DNA of 50,308 nt from Pseudomonas sp. (GTDB taxonomy: Bacteria > Pseudomonadota > Gammaproteobacteria > Pseudomonadales > Pseudomonadaceae): contig NZ_JASLGE010000011.1 in the NCBI RefSeq assembly GCF_030150285.1, forward strand, positions 1-50,308, written 5' to 3'. The position numbers and the translations under genes were made by a program. Each line of letters starts with the position of its first letter. Position 1 is the stretch's first letter. The notes under the pieces were generated by a model. That model did not search any database and had not been told where the DNA came from. It worked only from the letters and a program-made list of their open reading frames with translations. This document shows, in pieces, positions 32,341 through 41,971 of the stretch.

Positions 32341-33744
32341 TCAGCCCTGAGTGACCTCGGCGGGCAGCGGCAAGCGCTTGCCCTGGCGGGCGATAAACAG
32401 CCAGTAACCGACCGACAGCAGCGCCAGCCAGCCCAGCCCGACATAGAGCGAGGTGCGGGTGTCCGGGAACCAGGCCAGCACCCCGAAAATAAACACCATA
32501 AAGGCAATGGCGCAGGCCGGGCCGACCGGCCAGAAAGGCACAGGGAACGACAGTTCGCTGACTTCCTGTGGCGACATGCGCCGACGCATCACCACCTGGG
32601 ACAGCAGAATCATCAGCCATACCCAGACAATCGAAAACGTCACCACGGCCACCAGAATCATGAACAGGTTCTTGGGTGCCAAGTAGTTGAGCAGCACCCC
32701 CGCCAACAGGGCGACCGACATGACCGCGACCGTCATCCACGGCACCCCGAAACGCGACAGGCGGGAGAAACTGGCCGGGGCCTGGCCGTTTTTGGCCATG
32801 CCATACATCATGCGGCCGGCGGCGAAAATATCGCTGTTAATGGCCGAAATGGCAGCCGAGATCACCACGATATTCAGTAGGGTCGCGGCTGAACCGATGC
32901 CCAATGAGCTGAAAATCTGCACAAAAGGGCTGCCCTCGCTGCCGATCTTCGACCACGGGTAAATCGCCATCAACACGAACAGCGTCAGGATGTAAAACAG
33001 CAGAATGCGCAGAGGCACAGAGTTAATGGCTTTAGGAATGACCCGCTGTGGGTCTTTGGCTTCGCCGGCGGTGATGCCAATCATCTCAACGCCGCCGAAG
33101 GCGAACATCACCACCGTGAATGACGCGATCAGCCCGCTGGTGCCATTGGGGAAGAACCCGCCGTGGCTCCACAGGTTACTGATACTGGCCACGTGCTCAG
33201 CCGAGCCGCCGAGGTTAATGCCGAAGATCAATATCGCCAGGCCTGCCAGAATCATCGACACAATGGCCGTGACCTTCAGCAGTGACAGCCAGAATTCCAT
33301 TTCACCAAACACCTTGACGCTGCACAGGTTCAAGGCCCCGATAAAAAACACGATGCCCAGCACCCAGATCCAGCGCGGTGTTTCCGGAAACCAGAACCCC
33401 ATATACACACCGAAGGCCGTGACATCGGCCAGGCACACCACCAGCATGGAAAAGGCATAACTCCAGCCGGTCAGAAAACCGGGGAAACGCCCCAGGTATT
33501 GCGTGGTGTAATGGCCGAACGAGCCCGATATCGGGTTACGCACCGCCATTTCACCCAGGGCGCGCATCATCATATAAATGGCCGCACCGCCGATCAGATA
33601 CGCCAGCAGCACAGCAGGCCCGGCCAACTGGATCGCGGCGGCGGAGCCATAGAACAACCCGGTACCGATGGCGGAACCGAGTGCCATAAAACGAATATGA
33701 CGAGTCGTTAAACCTCGCCGCATGGAAGGCTGGTTATCGTTCAT
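32341..33744 (-). CDS. Amino acid permease (APC superfamily, ProY/AroP-like)
   Basis: This 467-residue protein has 12 predicted membrane segments and the amino acid/polyamine/organocation permease signature at the N-terminus (RGLTTRHIRFMALGSAIGTGLFYGSA and MMRALGEMAV). Such permeases import proline, histidine, aromatic or other amino acids by proton symport. It is divergent from the PhyH dioxygenase gene. A shared substrate for the pair, for example an amino acid to be hydroxylated, is possible but not shown. Confidence 0.87.
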   Translation of the reverse strand: MNDNQPSMRRGLTTRHIRFMALGSAIGTGLFYGSAAAIQLAGPAVLLAYLIGGAAIYMMMRALGEMAVRNPISGSFGHYTTQYLGRFPGFLTGWSYAFSMLVVCLADVTAFGVYMGFWFPETPRWIWVLGIVFFIGALNLCSVKVFGEMEFWLSLLKVTAIVSMILAGLAILIFGINLGGSAEHVASISNLWSHGGFFPNGTSGLIASFTVVMFAFGGVEMIGITAGEAKDPQRVIPKAINSVPLRILLFYILTLFVLMAIYPWSKIGSEGSPFVQIFSSLGIGSAATLLNIVVISAAISAINSDIFAAGRMMYGMAKNGQAPASFSRLSRFGVPWMTVAVMSVALLAGVLLNYLAPKNLFMILVAVVTFSIVWVWLMILLSQVVMRRRMSPQEVSELSFPVPFWPVGPACAIAFMVFIFGVLAWFPDTRTSLYVGLGWLALLSVGYWLFIARQGKRLPLPAEVTQG

Positions 33745-33990
33745 CTCAAGTAAATCCTCATTGTTTTTATTGTTTGGATCTGAACTGCCATTGATGAAGT
33801 GCGGTGGGGCGGCCTTTTAACAGCCCACAGTGGAAGAAGGGCAGGCCAGGCTATTAACCCGTTAAATCACAGGCCTGACAATGAGTGGGCCATATAGAGT
33901 TCCTATACTGACGAATAAGTATTTTATCGTTTACCGAAAAACTGTCCGCCCTCAATACTTGCCGGTATTACAACAAGAGAGGGTGAGGCA

Positions 33991-34794
33991 ATGAATCCGC
34001 AAGTCGAAGAGTTTCAACGTAAGGGTGCCATTGTGCTGCGCGGCGTTTTCACCGACTGGATCGAACGTTTGCGTGAGGGGTTTGAACAGAACCTTGCACA
34101 GCCCAGTGCCTTTGCCATCGAAAACGTCGGCAGTGGCGAGGGGGGGCGTTTCTTTGAAGACTATTGCAACTGGCAGCGCATTCCCGCCTTCCAGGACTTC
34201 GTCCTGAACTCGCCGGCGGCGGGCATTGCCGGCACTCTGATGCAGTCACGTCAGGTTCAAGTATTTCACGACCATATCCTGGTCAAAGAGCCCGGCACCT
34301 CGAAACCGACGCCGTGGCACCAAGACTTGCCGTACTACTGTGTCGACGGCTTACAGACCGCCAGTTACTGGATCCCGCTGGACCCAGTGACCCGCAGCAA
34401 CACCTTGAGCGTGGTGCTGGGTTCCCACCTGTGGCCCAAGCCCGTGCGGCCGAAAAGCTGGTCCAACAACAAAGACTTCTACGGCGTAACCGACTACAAC
34501 ACGGGCGAAAGCGTGTTTATGGACATGCCCGATGTGGACAACGGCGAATTCGAGATCTTGTCCCCGGAGTTACAGCCGGGGGATGCGGTGGTGTTTGATT
34601 TTCGGACGGTGCACGGTGCGGCGGGCAATGCGGGAACAGGCCGGCGACGGGCGTTCTCCACGCGTTTTATGGGCGATGACGTGCGCTACATCCAGCGCCC
34701 AGGGCGGACATCGCCGCCGTTTCCGGGCATTGACCTGAAGGACGGCGACCGGATGCGCGAAGACTGGTTTCCGGTGGTATGGGAAAAAGCCTGA
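33991..34794 (+). CDS. Phytanoyl-CoA dioxygenase (PhyH) family 2-oxoglutarate/Fe(II) oxygenase
   Basis: This 267-residue double-stranded beta-helix protein has iron ligands H110 and D112 (TPWHQD) and H208 (FRTVHGAAGN), and an arginine about ten residues later for 2-oxoglutarate. The family hydroxylates diverse small molecules including amino acids, ectoine and halogenated compounds. It stands alone behind a good GAGAGGGTGAG ribosome site, divergent from the amino acid permease. Substrate unknown. Confidence 0.86.
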   Translation: MNPQVEEFQRKGAIVLRGVFTDWIERLREGFEQNLAQPSAFAIENVGSGEGGRFFEDYCNWQRIPAFQDFVLNSPAAGIAGTLMQSRQVQVFHDHILVKEPGTSKPTPWHQDLPYYCVDGLQTASYWIPLDPVTRSNTLSVVLGSHLWPKPVRPKSWSNNKDFYGVTDYNTGESVFMDMPDVDNGEFEILSPELQPGDAVVFDFRTVHGAAGNAGTGRRRAFSTRFMGDDVRYIQRPGRTSPPFPGIDLKDGDRMREDWFPVVWEKA

Positions 34795-34915
34795 CGGTTG
34801 TGACTGGGGCCACGGATGGCCCGCCAGTCATTGTCAGTACGGCTCGCCGTGACCCCCGTATGATCGCTGGCGAGCGCGTCTGCCCTTAAAGACATCTCAC
34901 CTGCTGGCCCGGCAC

Positions 34916-37357
34916 TTAGAACGTGGCCTTCAAGGCCAGATTGAAATTGCGCGGCGCGCCATAGAAGTTCCAGTAGTTGTCATTGCCGGTGGTCTGTATG
35001 TACTTCTTGTCAAAAACGTTATCCAGGTTGTACTGCACTTCCAGGTTTTTACTGATGTCGTAACTGGCATGCAGGCTGGTCAAGGCGTAGCCCTGCTGTT
35101 CGATCTTGTAGTCTGCGTTCACTTCGGTGTGGGTTATTTTGCTCTGCACATAGAACGTGCCCCCTACGCGGGTTTTATTCAGTACACCCGGCAAGCGGTA
35201 GTCGGTGGCGACCTTGAACAAGTGACGCGGCGCAGAGGCGGCGGAGTCTTCGCCCTTTTGGCTGCCTGCGGCGTATTTGGATTGGGTGTAGGTGTAGCCG
35301 GTTGACAGGTTCCAGTCCGGCGTCAGCGCACCGTTCAGTTCCAGATCGATGCCCCGGTTGCGCACTTTTTCCGACGCTTTGTAGCAGCCGTTAGGCAGGT
35401 CAGGGCACAGCGACTGAGCGGTGTCGGCGCTATAGGCTTCTGCACGGCCGATTTGGTCGGTCTGGAACAGGGCAATCGAGCTGTTCAGACGCTTGTCCAG
35501 AAACTCACCCTTCAAACCCAACTCGTAGTTGGAGCCGGTCATGGGCTTGAGCGGCGAACCGTTAACGCCGAGGTTGCTCTGGGGTTTGAAAATTTCGGTG
35601 TAGCTCGTGTAGGCGGTGAAGTGCTCGTTCAGTTCTTGAACCAGCCCCGCATACGGCGTGAATTGCCCGTCTTTGCTGTAGTCGTTGTGAATGGGGCGGG
35701 TGACGTTGACCAGGCTTTCATTTTTAAACCAACTCACCCGGCTGCCCACGATCAGCTTGGTGGTATCGCTTAGGCTGAAACGGCTGGCGGCATAGAGGCC
35801 GGCCTGTTTCTGGGTGATGTTGTATTTCCATTGGTTGACGTTGAGCCCTGTCGGCGCGGGTGGGTTAAAGCTGCCCAGGTCGGTGATGTCGAACTCGTAT
35901 TTGTAGGACGCATCCCGGCCACCGTGGTAGTCGAAGTCATCAACCCGCACGTTGGTACCGACGACCAGGTCATGCTGTTTGCCCATCCAGTTGAAAGGGC
36001 CGGACAGGTAAGTGTCCACGCTGGTTTGGGTGTCGTCGTAGCGGAAGTGCCGTGGGTTAAGGGTGAACCGATTTTCGGTGCCGCCCACACGCTGCGTGTA
36101 GTTGCCTAGAAAGTCCGATTTGGCCCACGTTTGGTTGGCGGCGACCACCAGTTTCCAGTCGTTGTCGAAATAGTGCTGGATATCGCCGAATACCGTGGTG
36201 TTGCGTTTGTCCAGGTGGTTCCACTTGCCCGTCAGCGAGGTTGAGCGTGAAAGCGGGTAGAACTTGCCGTCGACCATGGTGGGCAAGCCGGACCAGTCGT
36301 AACCGGAGTTGCGCTCTTTTTGGTAGCTCAAGCCCAGGGTCGCCAGGGTGTCTTTACTGAGGTCGGCTTCGAGCAGGGTGTAGAACACCTGATTCTCTTT
36401 TTTAGCGGTGTCCATGTAGCTATTGGCGTTGTTGTAGGTGACGACCGTGCGCCCGCGGATCGTGCCTTGATCGTTAAGGGGCGATGACAGGTCGATCATC
36501 ACTTTGTCGTTGTCCCACGAGCCCACAGAGGTTTCGATAATGGCCTGGGGGGTGGCGGTGGGCCGTTTGCGCACCAGGTTGATCGACGCGGACGGGTTGC
36601 CGGCACCGTCTAGCAGGCCGGTGGCCCCCCGCACGATTTCGATGCGGTCGTAGAGGTCGGTGGTGGGCTTGGAGATCGCATCCATCGAGTAGGCGTTGCT
36701 GATGTTGGTGGGAATCCCGTCAATTTGCAGGGTGTCGACCAATTGGCCGCGCGCCATGTACAGCGAGCGTTCGCCACCGTTTTTAACGACGGTGATACCG
36801 GTAGCCATTTGCATTACGTCATCAAGGTTTTTCATGCCTTGATCGTCCATCTGTTGGCGGGTGATGACGCTCACCGATTGTGGGGTTTCGCGCAGGCTCA
36901 GTGGCAGTTTGGTCGCCGTGGTGGTTGAGCCGATGGTGTAGGCCTGTGTGTCTTCGGAACTGGCCCCTGCCAGGTTGGCATTCACCCGCGTTGCGCCCAA
37001 TTCGACGGCCCCCTGATTCTGTGGCGCGGCGATCAATACGTAGCCGTCATTGCTCGACACCGCTTGCAAGCCATGCCCGAGCAGCAGGGCGGCAAAGCCT
37101 TCGTCCACCCCGTATTCACCGCGCAGGCCGCTGCTGGTCTGGTTGGCGAGCTGGCGTGTCTCAAATGAAATGGCCACGCCGGACGCTCGTGCATAACGGC
37201 TCAGTACATCGGCCAGCGACCCGCCCTGGATGTCGTAATGATTGAGCGGGGCGGCCATGAGCGGTGTCAGTGGCACACTGATGGCGCTCAGGGCGAGCGC
37301 GAGTGCTCTGGCGCTGGGCAAGGTGAATGAACAGCGCGTGCGCGGAGTAAAAGGCAT
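34916..37357 (-). CDS. TonB-dependent siderophore receptor with N-terminal signalling (STN) domain
   Basis: This 813-residue protein has a signal peptide (about 1-35), a STN (secretin/TonB short N-terminal) signalling domain (about 40-115; YDIQGGSLADVLSRYARASGVAISFE), a plug domain (about 150-270; SLRETPQSVSVITRQQMDDQ) and a 22-strand barrel ending in phenylalanine. It imports a ferric siderophore and signals through the FecR-like protein. It is the third gene of a FecI-FecR-receptor cassette, 114 bases after the FecR-like gene. Its siderophore, perhaps a xenosiderophore such as a hydroxamate, cannot be named. Confidence 0.92.
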   Translation of the reverse strand: MPFTPRTRCSFTLPSARALALALSAISVPLTPLMAAPLNHYDIQGGSLADVLSRYARASGVAISFETRQLANQTSSGLRGEYGVDEGFAALLLGHGLQAVSSNDGYVLIAAPQNQGAVELGATRVNANLAGASSEDTQAYTIGSTTTATKLPLSLRETPQSVSVITRQQMDDQGMKNLDDVMQMATGITVVKNGGERSLYMARGQLVDTLQIDGIPTNISNAYSMDAISKPTTDLYDRIEIVRGATGLLDGAGNPSASINLVRKRPTATPQAIIETSVGSWDNDKVMIDLSSPLNDQGTIRGRTVVTYNNANSYMDTAKKENQVFYTLLEADLSKDTLATLGLSYQKERNSGYDWSGLPTMVDGKFYPLSRSTSLTGKWNHLDKRNTTVFGDIQHYFDNDWKLVVAANQTWAKSDFLGNYTQRVGGTENRFTLNPRHFRYDDTQTSVDTYLSGPFNWMGKQHDLVVGTNVRVDDFDYHGGRDASYKYEFDITDLGSFNPPAPTGLNVNQWKYNITQKQAGLYAASRFSLSDTTKLIVGSRVSWFKNESLVNVTRPIHNDYSKDGQFTPYAGLVQELNEHFTAYTSYTEIFKPQSNLGVNGSPLKPMTGSNYELGLKGEFLDKRLNSSIALFQTDQIGRAEAYSADTAQSLCPDLPNGCYKASEKVRNRGIDLELNGALTPDWNLSTGYTYTQSKYAAGSQKGEDSAASAPRHLFKVATDYRLPGVLNKTRVGGTFYVQSKITHTEVNADYKIEQQGYALTSLHASYDISKNLEVQYNLDNVFDKKYIQTTGNDNYWNFYGAPRNFNLALKATF

Positions 37358-37471
37358 GTTCCCGACTCTCTAGTGGATTTGGCTACTACAAGGACGCTCG
37401 GGAAATGAGAACTGGAAGCAACAGGCAATAATTTTTATTTGGGCCTTGGAGCAGGTACGCGTCGCCGCGAT

Positions 37472-38425
37472 TCAGGGCTGATCGAGCGAGATGCGAGTGA
37501 GCCACGGGGTAAAGGTGGTGACCTTGATCGGCAGGCTGCGGGCTAGCAGGCGCAAGGCGCGTGCGCTGTCATCCGCCGGCAGCACGGCTGTGACGTTGAG
37601 GGTGGCGAGTTCGGCGGAATCGAACATCAAATAGCCGTTGTGGTAGCGCGTGAGTTGATCCAGGACGTGCGGCAACGGCTGGTCTTTGACGATCAGTTGA
37701 CGGTGTTGCCAGGCATTCTCGATTTCGCTGCCGTTGACAGCGGTTTGCGGGTAAATGCCTGACGTATCGAAGCGCACTTGCTGGCCGGCGTTTACGGTCA
37801 TGCGCTGATCGGCGTTCTTGATCTCAGTGCTTGATTCGATCATTGCCAGGCGGGTGGCACCGGCCTGTTGCTCCACCACAAACCGGGTGCCCAAGGCGCG
37901 AATGCTGCCTTGATCGGTGATCACGCGAAAGGGCCGTTGGGCATCCTTGGCGACATCCAGCAGAATTTTGCCGCTGATTAAATGCAGTGTGCGCTGGTGC
38001 GGATCAAACTGCACATCCACGGCGGAACGCCCATCCAGGCTAAGCCACGTGCCATCCGCCAACTGCCGGGTGTTCCACTCGCCCGTGCCGGTGCGAATGT
38101 CCGCCATCAGGTAGGCGAGTGGAAACTGTTGCAAAGCCAGCGCACCGGGTATTCCGACGATGGCAGCCAACGCCAACGCCTTCAGGGCGCGTGCGCCCGC
38201 AGGTGGCCGCGTAATACTGCCCAGTGCGACGCGGGCCGGCCCTTGCGGCAGCTCTTTTAACGTGGCCAGGCTGCCTTGCAGGCGTTGCACGGCGAGGCGG
38301 TGTTCCGGGGCGAGGGCGAGCCAGTGATTGAAGTCCCGCTGATCGGCTTCGCTGGGTTCATCGTCCAGGCGCACCAGCCACTGCGCCGCCTGACGCATGA
38401 TTTTGTGGGATGGCGATGGGCTCAC
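37472..38425 (-). CDS. FecR-family anti-sigma/signal transducer
   Basis: This 317-residue protein has an N-terminal cytoplasmic DUF4880-like part (AAQWLVRLDDEPSEADQRDFNHWLALAPEHRLAVQRLQ), one membrane helix (about 82-100), and a periplasmic FecR domain (GTGEWNTRQLADGTWLSLDGRSAV onward). It relays receptor occupancy to the sigma factor. GTG at 38425 overlaps the sigma factor stop as GTGA, so the two are translationally coupled. Confidence 0.9.
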   Translation of the reverse strand: MSPSPSHKIMRQAAQWLVRLDDEPSEADQRDFNHWLALAPEHRLAVQRLQGSLATLKELPQGPARVALGSITRPPAGARALKALALAAIVGIPGALALQQFPLAYLMADIRTGTGEWNTRQLADGTWLSLDGRSAVDVQFDPHQRTLHLISGKILLDVAKDAQRPFRVITDQGSIRALGTRFVVEQQAGATRLAMIESSTEIKNADQRMTVNAGQQVRFDTSGIYPQTAVNGSEIENAWQHRQLIVKDQPLPHVLDQLTRYHNGYLMFDSAELATLNVTAVLPADDSARALRLLARSLPIKVTTFTPWLTRISLDQP

Positions 38426-38943
38426 GGCGTGTCTTCAGCGGCGGCATGGCAATGCAGCAAGGCCTGCACCAGGTAGTTCTGCACGGTCTTGGTCGACACC
38501 TGCAACTGCGCGGCAATTTGCGCATGGCTCAGGCCTTCAAGGTGGCGCAGGATAAACGCCTGCCGCGCGCGCGGGAGCATGCGATCAAGGGCGCGGGCAA
38601 TATGCTCCAGGGCTTGTACCGCCGCCAGGATCTGTTCGGGCGATGGCGCGTGCTCCAGATGTTCGACATGCCGCGCCAGTTCTTCGCGATACGCCCGCTC
38701 CAGTTTTTGCCGACGGTTACGGTCCACCATCAGGCGGCGGGCCACCGTGGCCAGAAACGCCCGGGGTTCACGCGGGGTGGCATAGGCCCCGGCGGTGATC
38801 AGGCGAATAAATGTTTCCTGGGCCATGTCGGCGGCATTGTGCGGGCATTCGAGACGTCGCTTGAGCCACACCAGCAACCACCCATGGTAGCCCTTGTACA
38901 AGGCGTCGAGACTGTCGGCGTCGGTGATGGATGGCGGCTTCAT
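38422..38943 (-). CDS. FecI-like extracytoplasmic-function sigma factor
   Basis: This 173-residue protein has sigma region 2 (DMAQETFIRLITAGAYATPREPRAFLATVARRLMVDRNRRQ) and region 4 (ALDRMLPRARQAFILRHLEGLSHAQIAAQLQVSTKTVQNYLVQAL). It belongs to the iron-starvation ECF subgroup and should direct polymerase to the receptor promoter. A Fur-box-like sequence lies just upstream. No strong ribosome site is seen before the ATG at 38943. Confidence 0.92.
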   Translation of the reverse strand: MKPPSITDADSLDALYKGYHGWLLVWLKRRLECPHNAADMAQETFIRLITAGAYATPREPRAFLATVARRLMVDRNRRQKLERAYREELARHVEHLEHAPSPEQILAAVQALEHIARALDRMLPRARQAFILRHLEGLSHAQIAAQLQVSTKTVQNYLVQALLHCHAAAEDTP

Positions 38944-38963
38944 GGCGAGCGAGCTTAAATGGG

Positions 38964-38986
38964 AATGATTCTATATTAGTATTATC
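38964..38986 (-). promoter_or_regulatory. Fur-box-like element upstream of the sigma factor gene
   Basis: Read on the minus strand the element begins GATAATACTAATATAGAATC. It matches the 19-base Fur consensus at 11 positions by hand, with two good NATWAT-like hexamers. Iron repression through Fur is established for this gene class, which raises the plausibility. Confidence 0.45.
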
Positions 38987-39136
38987 CAGTACCCTCTGAC
39001 AATGGCCGCTGGCCATGAACGACGCGTAACCGGCGGGCACCGCTCATCAGAAAATCCCGTGTTTTTTTAAACCTTTGCGGCCCTCAGCCTTCAGATTCTG
39101 TGCACGGAATAAACCTGCCTTTGACTGGAGGAAGCT

Positions 39137-39655
39137 ATGAAGACCCTGATGGGGCCCAAACAATTCGTCGCGCGTTGTGTGTTGGCGGGGTGTGCGTTGT
39201 TCAGTGGCGTAGCGCTGGCCAGCAGCCCGGCCGAGTTTATCGATGAGGCGACTGTGGCAGGGATCGCAGAGATCGAAACCAGCCGCATGGCAATCAGCCA
39301 AACGTCGTCAACAGACATCGAAAGCTATGCCGTGGAGATGATCAAGGACCATACCAATGCCAACCGGGATTTGAAGGCACTGGCCAGTCAACAGGATTGG
39401 CCCATCCTTAGCGATGAACACATGCAGGCCAAAGCCCAGGCCTTGATGCCAGCCTTGCCGGACGGGGAGGCGTTTGACGCGGCTTACTCGATGAACCAGG
39501 TCAAGGCACGGGAGCAGACCCTCGAATTGTTCAAGCAGCAGGCCAGTCGTTCTGAGTCACCTGAATTACAGGCGCTGGCTGAAAAGTACCTGCCCAAATT
39601 TGAAATGCATCGAGTGATGGCCCAAAAATTGGTAGATGCCCACAACCGCCCATGA
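39137..39655 (+). CDS. DUF4142 periplasmic protein
   Basis: This protein of 172 residues has a signal peptide (about 1-29, cleavage after ALA) and a helical DUF4142 ferritin-like bundle (EFIDEATVAGIAEIETSRMA onward, ending MAQKLVDAHNR). The family is widespread in Pseudomonas, often stress-linked, with no established reaction. GGAGGAAG is a strong ribosome site. Stands alone between the iron cassette and a convergent small gene. Confidence 0.82.
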   Translation: MKTLMGPKQFVARCVLAGCALFSGVALASSPAEFIDEATVAGIAEIETSRMAISQTSSTDIESYAVEMIKDHTNANRDLKALASQQDWPILSDEHMQAKAQALMPALPDGEAFDAAYSMNQVKAREQTLELFKQQASRSESPELQALAEKYLPKFEMHRVMAQKLVDAHNRP

Positions 39656-39721
39656 CCAAGGTGTGCTCCCCGGTGGCGTGAGTGGCCACCGGGAGGCCGT
39701 TATCAGTGTCATCTCGCCCGG

Positions 39722-40018
39722 TCACACGGCGATATCGTTGAACCCGCAGTATTCTTCCCAGCTCATGTCCAGGGCTTCAGCCACTTCCTGATGAACTTCG
39801 CGGCGCATGGTCGCCAGTTCTTCAGGGCTGCGGGCTATCAGCTCCAGTGCAAACTCCCAAGGCTCAAGGCCGCGGTCTTCGGCTTCGTCTTCAAAGGCCC
39901 AGAGGATCTGTTGCTGGCGGTCTTCGGCGCTCAAATCTTTCATTTCTTCGAGCAGGTTTGGGTTGGCCTTGCTGAACGCGTCCAGGGCCAGTTCGTTACG
40001 GGATTCTCTAGGGATCAT
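39722..40018 (-). CDS. Conserved small acidic protein, DUF6388-like
   Basis: This protein of 98 residues is rich in Glu and Asp, with the conserved core QQQILWAFEDEAEDRGLEPWEFALELIA. It looks like the DUF6388 family of Pseudomonas, whose function is unknown. The ATG at 40018 is used; a GTG five codons upstream at 40033 is possible and neither has a good ribosome site. Confidence 0.7.
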   Translation of the reverse strand: MIPRESRNELALDAFSKANPNLLEEMKDLSAEDRQQQILWAFEDEAEDRGLEPWEFALELIARSPEELATMRREVHQEVAEALDMSWEEYCGFNDIAV

Positions 40019-40039
40019 ATGGCGTCTCGACACAGTAGG

Positions 40040-40064
40040 ACGGCCCGCGCGGGCGGGCCGTTTT
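40040..40064 (+). terminator. GC-rich hairpin with short T-run
   Basis: Nine-base arms ACGGCCCGC and GCGGGCCGT close a 4-base loop and are followed by TTTT on the plus strand. It lies between two minus-strand genes, so its orientation relative to known transcripts is odd. It may still block read-through. Confidence 0.45.
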
Positions 40065-40122
40065 CAGATGGGCTTGGCATCCTAGCGAGTTCACCCGGCG
40101 ATGAAAAGTGCGGTGAATGCCC

Positions 40123-41325
40123 TCAGGCGACGGGCTGCAGTTTGCTCGCGCGTTGCAGGCTGTACGCCCACACCGCCAGGGCCAGCGCGGATACCCCCAC
40201 ACCGACCACGACGATGCCATGCCAGCCATACACAGGGTATGTCTGCGCGCCCACCAGTGAGCCGAGCGCGCCGCCGATGAAATAGCAGGTGATGTAGCCA
40301 GCATTCAGGCGGTTGCGAGCGCTCGGGCGCACTTTGAACACCGCGTTCTGGTTGCTGACGTGCACCAGTTGCACGGCAAAATCCAGGGCCAGCACGCCAA
40401 TCAACAACCCCACCAGCGAATTTCCGGCAAAGGCCATGGGCAGCCAGCACCCCAGCAGCACGATCAGACCGAGGGTGGTGGCCAGTTGGCCTTTACCGCG
40501 ATCGGCCATGCGCCCTGCCCAGTTGGCGGCGATGGCACCCACCGCGCCCGCCAGGCCGAACAGGCCAATGATGGCGTCGGAAAAGTTGTACGGGGGCACG
40601 GCCAACAAAAAGGCCAGCGGTGTCCAGAACAGCGCAAACAGCGAAAACGTCAGCAACCCCAGGATGGCGCGCAAGCGCAACACCGGCTCTTCAACAAACA
40701 GGGTGAACACCGAGCCCAGCAGTTTCGGGTAGCTCAGGCCGGCGCTTTGATGATGGTTGGGCAGCGCAAAAAACAGCGCGGTGGCGCTGACCAGCATCAG
40801 TGCGGCGGCGAGCAGGTAGATCAAGCGCCAGTCACCGGCAGAGGACAGCGCCCCGGCCACGGTGCGGGCCAGCAAAATCCCCAGCAGCAGCCCGCTCATC
40901 AGTGTGCCCACCACGCGGCCGCGACTCTGCGGGTCGGCCAGGCTGGCGGCCATTGGTACCAGCACTTGGGCCGCGACTGAAAACAGCCCGGTCACGGCGG
41001 TGCCCACGAGCAGCCAGGCCAGTGAGGGGGCAAAGGCACTGAGCAACAGGCCCAGGGCGCTCAGGACGGTCATGGTCACAATCAGGCGGCGTTGTTCGAA
41101 CAGGTCGCCCAGCGGCACGAGCAAGAGCAGCCCCACCCCATAGCTCAGTTGTGCGGTGATGACCACGGTGCCCGCGCTGCTCATGCTCAAGCCCAGCTCT
41201 TGGGCGATGGTGTGCAGCAAGGGTTGGGCGTAGTAGTTACTGGCGACGGCCAGCCCGGTGGCGGTGGCCATCAGCAGGATCAAGGCCGTGCTGAGGGGTT
41301 TTGTGGCGGCAGGAGAGGCGGACAT
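40123..41325 (-). CDS. Major facilitator superfamily (MFS) transporter
   Basis: This 400-residue protein has 12 predicted membrane helices and an MFS loop 2-3 motif variant (PLGDLFEQRRLIVTM). It resembles small sugar/drug efflux MFS proteins of the YgaY/YdhP kind. No adjacent regulator or enzyme indicates a substrate. The ATG is followed by a short polar stretch before the first helix. Confidence 0.85.
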   Translation of the reverse strand: MSASPAATKPLSTALILLMATATGLAVASNYYAQPLLHTIAQELGLSMSSAGTVVITAQLSYGVGLLLLVPLGDLFEQRRLIVTMTVLSALGLLLSAFAPSLAWLLVGTAVTGLFSVAAQVLVPMAASLADPQSRGRVVGTLMSGLLLGILLARTVAGALSSAGDWRLIYLLAAALMLVSATALFFALPNHHQSAGLSYPKLLGSVFTLFVEEPVLRLRAILGLLTFSLFALFWTPLAFLLAVPPYNFSDAIIGLFGLAGAVGAIAANWAGRMADRGKGQLATTLGLIVLLGCWLPMAFAGNSLVGLLIGVLALDFAVQLVHVSNQNAVFKVRPSARNRLNAGYITCYFIGGALGSLVGAQTYPVYGWHGIVVVGVGVSALALAVWAYSLQRASKLQPVA

Positions 41326-41421
41326 TGACTGTCTCGTTTGGCAGGGGGAAAGCGTGAAGTATCAGGACTGCCCGGCACGAATGTCACTGAATATGTCTAA
41401 ATTTTTTTAAGCCCTGACGAC

Positions 41422-41450
41422 AAAGCCCCTCGCCAAGACGACGAGGGGCT
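41422..41450 (-). terminator. Intrinsic terminator of the DUF883 gene
   Basis: Arms AGCCCCTCG and CGAGGGGCT pair around a 9-base loop, with TTT following on the minus strand, just past the stop of the minus-strand DUF883 gene. Confidence 0.65.
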
Positions 41451-41472
41451 GTGTGCATCGGCTTTGAAAGCG

Positions 41473-41793
41473 TTAGCTGCGACGGCCCAACAACAGGCCT
41501 ACAACCAGGCCAACGCCGGCTGAAATGGCCACGGTCTGCCAGGGGTGGCCGCCAATGTAATGCTCCGTGGCATCGACCACGGGCTTGCTGCGTTCGCGCA
41601 CATTGCCCACGGAGTCGAGTGCCTGCTTTAGCTTGAGGCCCACCTGCGCGCGCAGGGTTTCGCCTTCTTCGCCGATCAGGGTCGAACTGTCCTTGAGCAG
41701 CTTTTCAGATTCGGCAATCAATTCTTGCAGCTCGCTGAACGCTTGATCCTTGATTTGATCTTCAGCGGCTTGTACGACATTTTTTCGAGCCAT
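41473..41793 (-). CDS. DUF883 (ElaB/YqjD-like) ribosome-associated inner membrane protein
   Basis: This protein of 106 residues has a long amphipathic helix (about 10-75), the conserved HPWQTVAISAGVGLVVGLLLGRRS tail-anchor and a double-arginine end. ElaB/YqjD proteins sit in the inner membrane by this C-terminal helix, and some bind ribosomes in stationary phase. GCAAGGAG lies before the ATG at 41793; the longer open frame upstream is not needed. Confidence 0.85.
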   Translation of the reverse strand: MARKNVVQAAEDQIKDQAFSELQELIAESEKLLKDSSTLIGEEGETLRAQVGLKLKQALDSVGNVRERSKPVVDATEHYIGGHPWQTVAISAGVGLVVGLLLGRRS

Positions 41794-41971
41794 TGCGCTA
41801 CTCCTTGCGGGTGAGAGGGTGATAAGTAATGGAGTCAGCTCCGTGTGAAAAAGTTGCATCGGATAGGGAGCTGATTTTGGACGGCAAGCTGACAGCGTAG
41901 TTAAAAACCTGACTGAGACAGTTCTTTCGAGGGTGTAAGATGTTGTCTATTTTACGCCGCAGGAAAATCAC

